From contig OZ037923.1 in the NCBI GenBank assembly GCA_964035575.1, forward strand, positions 806,001 to 870,000: DNA of 64,000 nucleotides, given 5' to 3'. The first letter of the stretch is position 1. Every line of letters begins with the position of its first letter. A program made the translations under genes and the position numbers. This document shows positions 19,688-30,489 of the stretch, piece after piece. The notes beneath the pieces are model-generated. The model was not told where the DNA came from. It worked only from the letters and a program-made list of their open reading frames with translations, and did not search any database. The stretch comes from Rhynchopus sp. YZ270_cl-10 (taxonomy: Eukaryota; Euglenozoa; Diplonemea; Diplonemida; Diplonemidae).

Positions 19688-20537
19688 TTGATATCGGACT
19701 CTGCTGCCCAAGGGGGGGAGCATGGGTAACGTCTCGCCTTACCCATGCTTAGTACCTCCCACTACCGGACTGCTGTCTTCTCGGGATCTACTACACCTGC
19801 AACTAACCTACACACGGATGAAAGCATGAAGCCCTAAGGCCAACGACAGTACAAAACATGAACCCCCCCCAACCCCGCCTTTGTTTTCTTCCACATGAAC
19901 CACACAAAATGGACAGCACAAAGAAATGGTTGCAATGTATGAGATAATTTTACTCCTGTCTACACACAACCAATAGAGTAGCAGAAGAGGATCTTGCTCA
20001 CGGAGAACGGTGTTCCTGGGCACACCAAGGGGACATTGTAAGAAAAGTTTAAAAAAAAAGGGGGGGGGAGGCAAAAAGTAAAAAAAGCTTCTGTTTTTTT
20101 GTCTTGTACTTTGTCACTCGAGTTATCATATTTTCACCAAACGGTGTGCGTAACTTTTAGTATCGCACCAAGGGGACCTAAGGTAGAACCCTTAAACTCT
20201 GATGAACGAGCCCCGCATACACAACACCTAATAAACGAGGAATTTCGCATACGCACCCTTTTTTTGTTCGGAGAAATCACTGCTGTCATTGTCTCAAACA
20301 GTTGACCGCTCTCTCGTGATCACATACTAAGAGGAAAAAAAAGAGGTTTGAGCTTTGAGCCTCTCTGTGTTCATGAACCCCGACCCATCGTAACGCGTTC
20401 TTATTGCTTTACCCACACATCATAACCAAACACGCCACACAATCCTAGAAACCAGATGGACCCCTATTGACCTGAAAGGACAATGGGCGCACCTACAAAA
20501 AGGGTTGAGGGCTCGTTTGAACGGAATCAATGACACA

Positions 20538-20611
20538 AAGTGAAGTTGATAGTGCAAACGCCTCTGGGACGCAGGCACTGACTCCGCGGGGTATCGAACC
20601 CGGAGTGTTGC
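20538..20611 (+). repeat. Rep-B copy
   Basis: Rep-B core: GTGAAGTTGATAGTGCAAA, CGCCTCTGGGACGCAGG, CACTGAC, then a hairpin ACTCCG..GGGTATCGAACC..CGGAGTGT. Stem ACTCC/GGAGT and inner pairs are intact here. Confidence 0.7.
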
Positions 20612-21212
20612 GCATGGGATACAAATCACTCCCACCAACCAGGAGCGGTCAATGCAAAGTGCTGTGCTGAATACGTTAAACTTGTTGAAGTGACCCCCCA
20701 CATTTAGCCGACTAGCGAACTAATTATGAGGATGGCACCACGTGGACACCATTGGTATCGAAACAACCAGATGCGTCTGACTCGCGTCATGGTGACTGTT
20801 CGCGACGCTATCGGGCGTCCGTCTCGGTACTTCTTCTTCCTCTCATTGCTGTGTTGTGAATACTCGAACCACCTTCACGGTTGATGTGGTTCGAGGGAGT
20901 GGATGTTTAAAATGATAATTGAATCAGGCATGCCTTCTGCTGATCCATGTATAATCAGATGAAAGCCTGATGAAAACACATAACACCCATCTGCCAAAGA
21001 CAGATGATTTTGTGCGCAAAGTGTGTAATAAATATTCTGTGTTCGACACTGTTGATATTTTTATTACTGCAATACGCTCGGACTACCCGGCCGTGAAGAG
21101 GAAACCACTTTGAGGCCAAAAAAACTACATTTTTAAAGAAGATCCAAACCAATTCGTGCTTTAGCGAAACCCCGCATAAAACCGAAGATCAGACAAACTG
21201 ATTTTTTTCTTC

Positions 21213-21260
21213 GAAAACTCGGTTGTATTAGTGTAGACATCCGAGGATGAACTCCACCAC
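21213..21260 (+). repeat. Rep-A copy
   Basis: GAAAACTCGGTTGTATTAG then ACATCCGAGGATGAACTCC; close to consensus. Confidence 0.75.
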
Positions 21261-21316
21261 AATTCTTCTTCATAATCATAGTAAAAAAAAAAAAGGTTGA
21301 CTGTGGTGTGATTTTT

Positions 21317-22480
21317 CTAAAAAAAAGGTGTAAAAAAGGTCCTTCTAAGGTCCTTCTAAGGTATGGTGGTTTTCCTTAGGGCATTTCCTTAAGGAAAACG
21401 TGACTTTTCCCCGAGCTTTCTCTGTGGTGGAGTGGACTTGTTTTCGATCAAAAAACTGTGTACCCAGTACCCAGTACCCAGTACCCAGTACCCAGTACCC
21501 AGTACCCAGTACCCAGTACCCAGTACCCAGTACCCAGTACCCAGTACCCAGTACCCAGTACCCAGTACCCAGTACCCAGTACCCAGTACCCAGTACCCAG
21601 TACCCAGTACCCAGTACCCAGTACCCAGTACCCAGTACCCAGTACCCAGTACCCAGTACCCAGTACCCAGTACCCAGTACCCAGTACCCAGTACCCAGTA
21701 CCCAGTACCCAGTACCCAGTACCCAGTACCCAGTACCCAGTACCCAGTACCCAGTACCCAGTACCCAGTACCCAGTACCCAGTACCCAGTACCCAGTACC
21801 CAGTACCCAGTACCCAGTACCCAGTACCCAGTACCCAGTACCCAGTACCCAGTACCCAGTACCCAGTACCCAGTACCCAGTACCCAGTACCCAGTACCCA
21901 GTACCCAGTACCCAGTACCCAGTACCCAGTACCCAGTACCCAGTACCCAGTACCAAAGGGCCGATGGAGGGTTCCGAGACGGCGATAGCCTGCGACACTA
22001 TGTCATGGGAAGGTGGGATACTAGCTTGCGCCGCAGGCGCACGGTACGCTACTTTTATTGTTTCGGCGTATCCTTTTTTCTCACTCTTCGTTGGGTTCCA
22101 CGAGCTCCGCCCGTCAAATGATGGGGTGTAAAATTCGCATCTACGCAAACTGCCCCACGTTCCTTTTGTACTTTTCCTTCAGAAGTCAAGTACTGACCAT
22201 ATTTTGCACACAGAACCTGAAAATGGCCTGTAAAAACTGACACATGCATTTTAGGTCAAAAATACTCATTTCTGAGCGCAAAGTGACCCCATCACAGCAC
22301 GTACAGGCTCCGGTGCACCGAAATCAAAAAAAATTTTTTTTGATTTTTTGTGGGGAAAAATTTCTGGGGAAATTTTCTGGCCACAAAAAACCACCAAAAA
22401 GATGTACACAAAATAATTTTAGCACCCCCCCAAAAAAAAGGTGTAAAAAAGGTCCTTCTAAGGTCCTTCTAAGGTATACC
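21317..22480. repeat. 1.16-kb block bounded by 45-bp direct repeats
   Basis: The sequence GGTGTAAAAAAGGTCCTTCT with its surroundings occurs at about 21319-21363 and again at about 22437-22480, in the same orientation. Between them lie the 71-copy heptamer array, a GCGCCGCAGGCGCACGGTAC stretch (about 22030) that recurs inverted near 22874, and a region around 22230-22330 that recurs inverted at 63590-63715. No inverted ends or target duplication were found, so the nature of the block is open. Confidence 0.55.
21460..21955. repeat. (GTACCCA)n tandem array, about 71 copies
   Basis: 496 bp of head-to-tail GTACCCA units, essentially perfect until the last unit, which degrades to GTACCAA. Because 7 is not a multiple of 3, several frames stay open and translate as meaningless heptapeptide repeats. 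Each unit contains the palindrome GTAC. Confidence 0.97.
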
Positions 22481-22642
22481 ACTACCCTTGTATAGGTCAC
22501 ACCATGACTGCAATATAACAGCGTTCTCTCGTGAACAGCGTACCATCGTACACTATTGTGAGAACGCTGTTGCTGTCGAGAGGGAGGAAAGAAATAACAT
22601 TTTTTTTTTTTTTTTTTTTTTTTTTTGTAAAAAGCTTGTAGG

Positions 22643-23445
22643 CAGGGCGCGCGCTAAATCCACACCCTCACACCCGGTTTTTTCGAGGTTTTTTCGCGGT
22701 ACAAAAATTTTTTGATTCCACGATTTCCTTAAGAAAATCAGAGAATCCCATATTGTACAGTAAGGGCACTTCAGATAGTTTTTGGACACACATGTGACCC
22801 CACCGTGGAGAGCAATCGGCTCGCGCAATCAAAAGAAAGCAGAGAAAAGGGGAAAGAAAAAAGAAAAAAGTTGGGTACCGTGCGCCTGCGGCGCTACCTG
22901 TTCCCTACCCCCCATGATGTACTTATGTATATTCCACCTGATTTTGACCATGTTTGCCGGTGTTTTCCGGTGAAGTCACGGTAATGGGTACTGTGTACTG
23001 TGTACTGTGTACTGTGTACTGTGTACTGTGTACTGTGTACTGTGTACTGTGTACTGTGTACTGTGTACTGTGTACTGTGTACTGTGTACTGTGTACTGTG
23101 TACTGTGTACTGTGTACTGTGTACTGTGTACTGTGTACTGTGTACTGTGTACTGTGTACTGTGTACTGTGTACTGTGTACTGTGTACTGTGTACTGTGTA
23201 CTGGCTGTCCGAAAGACCTGAAAATGACCCTTGTTTACGAGTATGGGTTCATATTTTGTGAAAATTTAAGCCACCAAAATTTTGTCCATTTTTCCGTATA
23301 TCCCCCACCACAGCCCGGGATTTTCTCGGAAATGTAACATGACCCTGATTTTTCTGCCCCCCTTCACATACTTCCTGTAGGTACATTTTTTTGGACCCGA
23401 TATCCATTTTTTCGGGAAATTTCCGAAAAGTTAGCGCGCGCCCTG
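22643..23445. mobile_element. hAT-like non-autonomous DNA transposon
   Basis: 803 bp with perfect 15-bp terminal inverted repeats CAGGGCGCGCGCTAA (22643-22657 and, inverted, 23431-23445), flanked by an identical 8-bp target duplication CTTGTAGG (22635-22642 and 23446-23453). An 8-bp duplication and CAGGG ends are typical of the hAT superfamily. It has no transposase reading frame, so it would depend on one encoded elsewhere. The centre is a heptamer array. Perfect ends and duplication suggest recent insertion. Confidence 0.85.
22988..23203. repeat. (GTACTGT)n tandem array, about 31 copies
   Basis: 216 bp of perfect GTACTGT units inside the hAT-like element. Same unit length and same GTAC start as the array at 21460. 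Confidence 0.97.
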
Positions 23446-24720
23446 CTTGTAGGTGTAAAATTATTGTAATGGGGGAGTTAAGCTCATCTACGCTTACCTT
23501 TTTTAGGAAAAACAGCAGAATAAGGAAATAATTTATGCATAAGATGCCTCACCAGAGAAGGGGGGGAAAAGTTCATCTCTGAAAAACGATTTGAACGATG
23601 ATCCTTAGCCTTGCTGTGGTTAAGCTATCTACATCATGAAGGAGGAGGGTGAGGGGAAGAGAACAGCAAAAAGGGATAAAGCAAAAAATGATGGAAAAAA
23701 AAAAGGGCACCTATGATCGTCTCTGTGAGGGTACGCAAGGCTGTGAGAGCCTAATGCGAGCTCTGAGAACTTAGTGAGAGCGATGAAAAAATCTCGCCCC
23801 GCATAGATTGGTGTAAACGGGGGTAGGAATGACCATTTGCCATGTACAAACATACTAAAAAACATGCTAAAAAAACAAAACAAAACAGTATCCACGAAGC
23901 GAAAGATTTGGGGTAATTTGACGCCTTTTTTTACTACAAACATAGTTTTGGAGGACTGTACAAAACGGCTCTGGGTCTCTTTGCTTCCTGAGCTACCCTT
24001 GATTGACCACACAATAGCACGGTACAGCATCACACTGTACCGCTAGCAAGTCTATCAAGGGTGCCCGAGAAGACGAAGACGATGTGGCTAACTTTAAGCC
24101 CCCTGTGCAGACCTCGAGCACGCTCTTGGGCACTGTCCTTTGCTTGAAAACAACGTGCCTAAATAAAATGAGGAAAAAAGAGGGGGTGTTTTTTCTCTCC
24201 AAGTGGGAAAGACATTTGTGTTGATCAGAAGAGGAAAGGGTGTTCGAACGAAGGGTACCGCATGGGCCTCATGGCAGGGCGCACTAATCATCTGTTATAA
24301 AAAAAGGTCTCAAATAACATGATGATGATAATAATATGTACCGTCTTACCCCAAACACAACCGTGCACACCTGACATGTGCCTGTGTCGCATTGGTCTAT
24401 GTGTGTTCTACGGACAGAGCTTGTAGAACCCAATGAGGAGTGAGAAAGAAGGATATCACATACAGCTAGAGGGGAGGGAGAGAGAGAGAGAGAGAGGGGT
24501 CAAGAGGGAATGGGTTATTTTGAGTCAGTCAAAAGCATGCAAACAAGCACAGGTGTACCTTTTATAGTGCAGGAGGTTTTTTGTTTAACTTCGACTGCGG
24601 AATGGCAGTCGGATAGTTAAATAAAAACCATGTTTCGGTCAGAGTTGGATGGGGGGATGGGGTAATCAAAAAAAAGATCAAATACCCAATAAAGTCTCAA
24701 TAAAGACAAAAAAAAAATGG

Positions 24721-25135
24721 CTGTTATTAATGCAGGCACCGACTGACTCACATACAATGTCAACCCTCCGGATGAAAGCACAAAGCACCCTGCGGCCTAC
24801 AACAGAAGATGTAAAAAGAAACCTAATGACTTGCCCGTACCGTAGTGTGAACGGGGAGCTGGTACACAACCCTCGCATCGGCCGGAAGCCTATTTTATGA
24901 GTTGTGTGAGCTTAAATATTCTCCCGTTCACCCAAAACGCTTCCTGCACGATTATCGAGACAAGAGAGCAGGGGATATCACAACATCTCTCTCTTGGCGT
25001 CCCATGCTGTACCGACAGCTGGGGCTCACCCTTTCTCTTCGGGATTTACATGGACGTTCTTACAGGCAGTACACCGTTCCCCCCACCAAGGTGTATCAGA
25101 GCAAGCTCTGGCCTCGCTGTGTTGATCGCTGTTCT
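24721..25135 (+). repeat. Long Rep-D element, copy 2
   Basis: Full-length relative of 5584-5990 with the same order of landmarks from TGCAGGCACC to GCAGTACACCGT. Confidence 0.7.
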
Positions 25136-25282
25136 TTCATATTTCGAGTGGTTCCCGGATACGTTCTAGGTCACCAAAGCGGAAGGCTGAATTCAGTGTA
25201 AATCATGAATCGAGAAAAGAAAGCATTTTTTGTAATAAGAAGCGCACCTAAACCCCCTCTCTGTGCTTTTTGTTTATTTTTT

Positions 25283-25328
25283 GAAAACTTGGTTGTATTA
25301 GTGTAGCCATCCTAGTGTGCTCCACTAT
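25283..25328 (+). repeat. Rep-A copy
   Basis: GAAAACTTGGTTGTATTAGT intact; the middle is altered (AGCCATCCTAGTG). Confidence 0.65.
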
Positions 25329-25433
25329 TTTTTTAATAGCAAAAGAGAAGGCTGGGTAGGGTCTACGGATTTTTGAAAAGAAAGGGACTTCAGATTTGGA
25401 GAAATTTGGAAATGCAAAGAAAAAAAACCCTTT

Positions 25434-25520
25434 CTAGTGTACCTGTTGGTGCAATGACCGGTGCACCGGGGGGTGGACCTCTGCAGTTCTACATCATCCA
25501 TTTCGAGGTTTGCATCTGAT
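25434..25520 (+). repeat. Rep-C copy
   Basis: GCAATGACCGGTGCACCGGG, GGGTGGACC, TCCATTTCGAGGTTTGCATC. Confidence 0.65.
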
Positions 25521-25576
25521 ATGAAAAAAGGGAGGTGTCGTAAAAGAGGAGGGAAGGGGGAGGGATAACGGATGAA

Positions 25577-25646
25577 AGTAAAGTTATAGTGCAAAACGCC
25601 TCTGGGACGCAGGGCACTGACACTCCGCGGGTTATCGAACCCCTCC
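25577..25646 (+). repeat. Rep-B copy
   Basis: GCAAAACGCCTCTGGGACGC, CACTCCGCGGGTTATCGAAC then CCCTCC; the right arm of the outer stem is lost. Confidence 0.7.
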
Positions 25647-26861
25647 AGACGGGTTTGCAGAGTTGGTAACAAGGGAAACTGTAAACAGAAGAAGAAAAAA
25701 AAATATCCGTTCAATTTGATCAGATCTCGACCGTTTTGTTGCATTGCGCTCTTCCACAAAACACATCGGGTAGGGTCTTTGATCGATCTGTGTGGCGTAG
25801 ATATTTCCCCTAACACGCCATGTTTGGCCAGCGCCTCTTCAGCGTGTCAGTTGAAAAAATATATAGGTTGAGCGTACAGAGCAAAGAAGGGAAAAGAAGG
25901 GAAAAGGGGAGCGAAGAACACCAAGGTGCGTCCCAAGGTGGTTCAGGAAGGCAGGGAAAAAAGGGGAGGGGATAATTTATTTTGCTGCATTATTTTTTTT
26001 TTTTTTTTTCAAGAAAAGAGGGGGTGTATGAGGATATGTTCATTCCCCCCCCAAAAAAAAAAAAAAAATAAAAAAATAGCAGGATCAGATTCCATGAGAT
26101 TCCCCTTCTTTGAATCATCACAAAAAGTAAACTTACATTTTTTTTGCCACTTGATTTGTCCTCACTGATCTAGCTACTGTCTTCCGTCGGTTTTTCGAGA
26201 AACGGCGCGTTTCGATCAAAAGCGTCGGTTTTTCGAGACTGTTTTTTCGTTGAACGCAGCAGGGCGAAGTGGGGGTGCACGCGCTCGTTGCCAGCGTTGT
26301 GCACCCACACACAGGGCCTTAGGCAACCCTATACTGGAGGTTCGTCTGCGAGAGCCCAACGTTGCTCGCGACGAACGGAACAGATATGGAACAATCCGTC
26401 CACCTCCTCATCCTCTGCCATCTCGCACACGGGTCCTTCCCCCTTAGTGCCATTGTGTAGCTTTGGAAGCTGTAGTCGAAAAAATATTTTTCGTTGACCG
26501 CAGCCATTTAGAAAGCCATTTAGGCTCTTGCCCTGGCGCACGTCATAATTAGGTGAGGGGAATAATTCAAAAGGAAATCGTGAGGACAAAATATACCGTT
26601 GGCTAAATCATGGTCAGTTTCTTCTAATAACGCTGCGTGTAAGCAAAATAAGTAATAAAAAAATGAACCCTAAAATAAAACCACGCGGTGCGACTTAGGA
26701 TCCTATATGCTACTAATACGGTTCACATACTTCCTGGCTATTAACACCTTCATCTGTGCGAATGTAGACGAAGGTCCTGAAGTGGATCTATTCCACTGTT
26801 CAAAAAGACAAATGTTATTTCCCACCCCCCCCACCCCACCCCACCCTCCCCAATATTCCCT

Positions 26862-29498
26862 TCACAAACCATCGAATCGGACGATTTCCTCTATCATCTC
26901 GTCGATTTCGCATATATTCTCGCTTTCATCGAGGAGCACCTCCAGGCTTGATGGTAACACCTCTGCAGTTGGATGGTGTGCGTAGGGGAAGAACAAAAAC
27001 AAGAACAACAAGAACAAGGACAAGAATACCAACACCACACCCACCACCAACATACACTTCTTCAAAAAGGGCAGCCGGCGCAGCCAGATGCGGGCCCGCG
27101 CGTACACCCCCTTTGCGCTGTGCAGATTCGCATTAAACTTCGACTCCAAAAAGTACCGTGTGTCCTGCTGCACACCACCAGTCAAGCGGTACAATACGCG
27201 TTTTCCTTCAGCATCGTTCTGAAAATATTCCATTAAGGTCCACGAAGTGAATTGGGACAGAAGGTTCGCTTGGGTGGTCGAAAGACCGCATGGGTGGGGG
27301 ACGTGCAGGCCTCGGATCACCTCGGTGGTTTCATTGCCAAAGGTTTTGTAGTTTGGGAAGTTTGCGAAGTCGCGCGACTGCTCGCAATACACTTTATCAT
27401 ACACATCGTCATGCAGATGCGCGTTGAACCCTGTTTTTCTGTGGACCGATTCTATCTCAGTGTCAGACCCACCACATGGTACACATTCCTCTTTCTCTTT
27501 CGCAGGCGCGCCAAGGTACACAAAGGTCGCATTACAAACATACGACTGTACCCCATGCTTCGCATTGCTCAGCACCTCCAATGCAGTCACATCTGCGACC
27601 AAAGGTTTGTTCTGCCTTGCCCTCTCCTGAAGCTGCTTTACTACAGGCCACAAATCTTTTGAACGAAAAACCTGCATCCCCGAAGATACACTACCTGCAA
27701 AGCACGTCTCCGTCTCATACCCAAAAAAGGCCGCAAGGTTATCATCGATAGCAGCCACATCACCACATAAGGGTGGTTTCCCTTCCACAAAGTCAGACTC
27801 ATCTAAGAAGACTGGAGGAGATGCGAGGCAGGACAACACTGTTTGGGAGTTGATCATGACTACAATATTTTCCACTTTGCGGCGAAGAAGCGGGATCAAT
27901 CCAAAATTGTCTAATAGACCACCGTCACCGAAAGCAAATTCTTCGGACACTGCGGGAGACCCAGGATTTTCCTCGCAAGGGAACGAAGTATAATGTGCTC
28001 TAGGCAGCAGATTGTTCAGAATCGGGCTGGAGGCAAGCCCCGCATAGAAGGTAGACGAAGTCCCCACCACCTCCGCCACACTGTATCTCCCCGCCCTGCC
28101 AACCTGAAAGCGCTTCACCGTCTCATGCCCTTCCCCGTCACAGTCCTGCACACCACCAAACGCGACCGGTTCTACAGTACCCCCGAAGAGAACCCTTTCC
28201 TCCACATCTCCGTTCCTTTCAAAGAAGACCTTCCGGGAAGGTACCGGGACACCAACGTTGAGTGGCGTTGCTTCCATTAAGTGCATCTCAGTGGATAGGT
28301 GGGTAGTAGGGGTTGGTGCGAGGGTGAAGGGGGAGAGGAGCACGGAGCTGACGATCGGGAAGGGGTGGTCTGCGCGGGGGCAGAGGAAGTCAGATTCGGT
28401 CAGCTTGGTGTCGGTTTGTTGGTTGAGGATTCTGTGGAGGGTGCGCTTGTTGTATGTCATGATCTTTGATCCGTCGATACCATGCGGCTTCAAAACACGG
28501 TCTTCAATCGCTAAATTCCAGAACGAAGAAGTGCCGTTCCGTTCATCTCCAAATGGAAACATATGGCGTAGTACATTTGCGGTTAAAGACCAGTCTTGGT
28601 GGATTGCACGTTGTCCCATGCATTTGTCGTCCAGCTCTGCGCTAAGCTTCGCATAGTCAACACTGTGGGGTTCACCAAAGAAGATTTCTCCGAAGAAGTC
28701 GTCATCTGATGCTAATGTAGTGTCGCGGAACAGTGTGAGAGAGGTAGCCCAGTTTCCTCCGGAGATCGAACTGAAGAAGCGGATCTTCGGAAACAGGCCG
28801 AGTTTGTGAAGTGCGCGGAGCTGCCCCCATGAGGCTGTAAAGGCACGCATGCCACCACCGCTAAAGCAAAACCCGCAGTTCTTCGTCCGAGACAGCAGCT
28901 CTGCCCCATCCTCCCCCAGCTCCGGAAACTGATACGGACCGTACGTTCTTGCAGACACCCTCGCCTTCTCCACCTCCGACGCCTTCTTCGCCGCAATCAG
29001 CGCAGCCACCCGCTCCAACCCTTCCAAGCCCCCCTCCACGAAGATCAGGGAGATGTGGCAGCACCCTGCGTCTGCTGCAGGGGGGTCTGCGGTGGCCATC
29101 CACATCACATCGTCGTCGTATACGATGGTTGAGGTGATGCGCACTGCACACTTTCTGCTTTTGGTGTCGAAGGAGAACTCTACTGCGGCCTCTGCGTGGT
29201 CATGCGTTAGGAACGTCGCTTCACCGCAAAGCTTGCCGTGGGGGGCACTCACGGGGCCGAAGGTGGAGTCACCGGTAGGGGGAATAACAGCGGCAATGTC
29301 GGAAGTGTCAGTAGTGTCGGTGGTCTTGACAGTGTTGGCAGTGTCCAACAGATCTGTGGTGGTGGTGGAGTCCTCGTTATCGCAAGTGCTCTTCCACACA
29401 ATCAACCGTTCGCACTCCAACTCATTCCCACAACCATTATGTACAGTAACCTTAACCAAACACCGCTCCTCGACAGGAGTGCGTTCTTTTAAACACAT
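26862..29498 (-). CDS. cPLA2/patatin-like phospholipase with C-terminal membrane anchor
   Basis: 878 residues, one exon. Such enzymes cleave acyl chains from phospholipids using a Ser-Asp dyad. Residues 213-218 (SGGGMR) form the oxyanion-hole loop, and the nucleophile is probably Ser246 in FFSSISGGNW, a cPLA2-type variant of GxSxG. The dyad Asp is in FGDGGLLDNFGL at about residue 540. The N-terminal 200 residues are unassigned and carry a Thr/Asp-rich stretch (TTTTDLLDTANTVKTTDTTD). Near residues 814-837, CMLVVGVVLVFLSLFLLFLF is a single membrane helix, preceded by Arg/Lys-rich sequence and followed by an acidic tail of about 40 residues. This suggests a tail-anchored enzyme with the catalytic domain in the cytosol. 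It could also be a lysophospholipase. A Rep-A copy lies about 250 bp upstream. Confidence 0.82.
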   Translation of the reverse strand: MCLKERTPVEERCLVKVTVHNGCGNELECERLIVWKSTCDNEDSTTTTDLLDTANTVKTTDTTDTSDIAAVIPPTGDSTFGPVSAPHGKLCGEATFLTHDHAEAAVEFSFDTKSRKCAVRITSTIVYDDDVMWMATADPPAADAGCCHISLIFVEGGLEGLERVAALIAAKKASEVEKARVSARTYGPYQFPELGEDGAELLSRTKNCGFCFSGGGMRAFTASWGQLRALHKLGLFPKIRFFSSISGGNWATSLTLFRDTTLASDDDFFGEIFFGEPHSVDYAKLSAELDDKCMGQRAIHQDWSLTANVLRHMFPFGDERNGTSSFWNLAIEDRVLKPHGIDGSKIMTYNKRTLHRILNQQTDTKLTESDFLCPRADHPFPIVSSVLLSPFTLAPTPTTHLSTEMHLMEATPLNVGVPVPSRKVFFERNGDVEERVLFGGTVEPVAFGGVQDCDGEGHETVKRFQVGRAGRYSVAEVVGTSSTFYAGLASSPILNNLLPRAHYTSFPCEENPGSPAVSEEFAFGDGGLLDNFGLIPLLRRKVENIVVMINSQTVLSCLASPPVFLDESDFVEGKPPLCGDVAAIDDNLAAFFGYETETCFAGSVSSGMQVFRSKDLWPVVKQLQERARQNKPLVADVTALEVLSNAKHGVQSYVCNATFVYLGAPAKEKEECVPCGGSDTEIESVHRKTGFNAHLHDDVYDKVYCEQSRDFANFPNYKTFGNETTEVIRGLHVPHPCGLSTTQANLLSQFTSWTLMEYFQNDAEGKRVLYRLTGGVQQDTRYFLESKFNANLHSAKGVYARARIWLRRLPFLKKCMLVVGVVLVFLSLFLLFLFLFFPYAHHPTAEVLPSSLEVLLDESENICEIDEMIEEIVRFDGL

Positions 29499-29748
29499 TT
29501 TTTTTTGAGAATGCGGCTGTAATTTGTGTTCAAGAAAAAAAAGGGGGAAGTTTCATCAGATGAACCGCCTCTAATGTACTCAGTGTGAGAAAAGGTATGG
29601 GAAAGAAGGGGGGAAAGCAAGCGTTGTTTTTTAATCATTGTTTTTGTATCAAACTCTAATATTGTTTTGTTCTATTTTGATTGTTTTTTGTGACACCCGA
29701 GAGAATGTGACTCTATCTAGTTTGGTTGCGTTCTTTTTGTTTTTTTTT

Positions 29749-29795
29749 GAAAACTTGGTTGGATCAGTGTAGACACCTGAGGATGAACCCCACTA
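29749..29795 (+). repeat. Rep-A copy
   Basis: GAAAACTTGGTTGGATCAGT then ACACCTGAGGATGAACCCC. Confidence 0.75.
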
Positions 29796-29961
29796 TAAGT
29801 TTTATTTTTGTTTTTGATAAATTGTTGGAGTAGTGTAGTTGCCTCGGTTTGTGCAATTTACCACTTTCCACTTTTTTAAATCTCTAACTCTCTATCTTTT
29901 CTAGCAACCGGGGGGGAGGACAATTTTGAGCAGTAGAAAGACGTGTAGCACGACGAACACT

Positions 29962-30030
29962 AAAGTGAAGCTGATAGTGCAAAACGCCTCTGGGACGCAG
30001 GGCACTGACACTCCGCGGGGTTATCGAACA
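29962..30030 (+). repeat. Rep-B copy
   Basis: Intact left part and CTCCGCGGGGTTATCGAACA; the right arm is missing. Confidence 0.7.
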
Positions 30031-30130
30031 CTAAAACCTTTGGGGAAAGAGAGAAGGAGTGGGGGGTGCAAACGCTTTTCACTTGGTTTCGTGAGCACTG
30101 AAAATAAAAAGAAAAATATGACTTTTTTTG

Positions 30131-30226
30131 AAATACAAAGCACTCTCGTGACGCTGTACCTTTGGTACAATGTCTGTGTGCACCGCGGGTGGACCCCCTC
30201 AACCATCCGGTCCTACATCCATTTCA
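30131..30226 (+). repeat. Rep-C copy
   Basis: AAATACAAAGCACTCTCGTG through GGTCCTACATCCATTTC. Confidence 0.65.
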
Positions 30227-30300
30227 AATCAAACCAACAAGATGAGATTGTGTCTCAACTGCAATACACACTACCTTAAAAACCTAAAACAAAGAAAGAA

Positions 30301-30342
30301 AGGTTTATAAAAGATGAACCTCAGCTTCTCGTTGCTTAGTCG
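30301..30342 (+). repeat. Rep-E copy
   Basis: GTTTATAAAAGATGAACC then TCTCGTTGCTTAGTC. Confidence 0.6.
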
Positions 30343-30489
30343 GCAAGGAGGGAAAAGAATCAATTTCATATACTTTCCATTCAAAGAGAAAGCACACAAG
30401 GATGTTCAAAAAAGAAAAATTTGGTGAGACACACTGCCGCCTTTTGTTGTCCCTAAAAACATCGGATGATTTTCGCGCTTCAACTCAAA

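Larger units (their letters stand above)
19688..21316. other. Gene-free spacer with dispersed repeats
   Basis: No coding region supported. It contains a partial Rep-D piece near 19803-19850 (CGGATGAAAGCATGAAG), a Rep-B copy (20538-20611) and a Rep-A copy (21213-21260). Confidence 0.5.
23454..26861. other. Gene-free spacer, 3.4 kb
   Basis: No supported gene. It contains a (GA)n stretch (about 24478-24496), a long Rep-D copy, Rep-A, Rep-C and Rep-B copies near 25283-25646, long A/T runs, and two GTCGGTTTTTCGAGA repeats near 26187 and 26223. Confidence 0.5.
29499..30489. other. Spacer with Rep-A, Rep-B, Rep-C and Rep-E in a row
   Basis: Between the lipase start and the PG-rich gene stop. It carries, left to right, Rep-A (29749-29795) with a degenerate second copy near 29814-29865, Rep-B, Rep-C and Rep-E. 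No gene seen. Confidence 0.6.

Noticed and set aside
20538-20611. tRNA-like gene at Rep-B (GGTATCGAACC resembles a B box)
   Set aside because: The flanking bases form one long hairpin, not a cloverleaf; no anticodon arm or acceptor stem fits.
21345-22148. Frames of up to 267 codons through the heptamer arrays
   Set aside because: A 7-bp unit without stops keeps several frames open; the translation is a bare heptapeptide repeat.
21460-23203. CRISPR array
   Set aside because: The repeats are head-to-tail heptamers without spacers.
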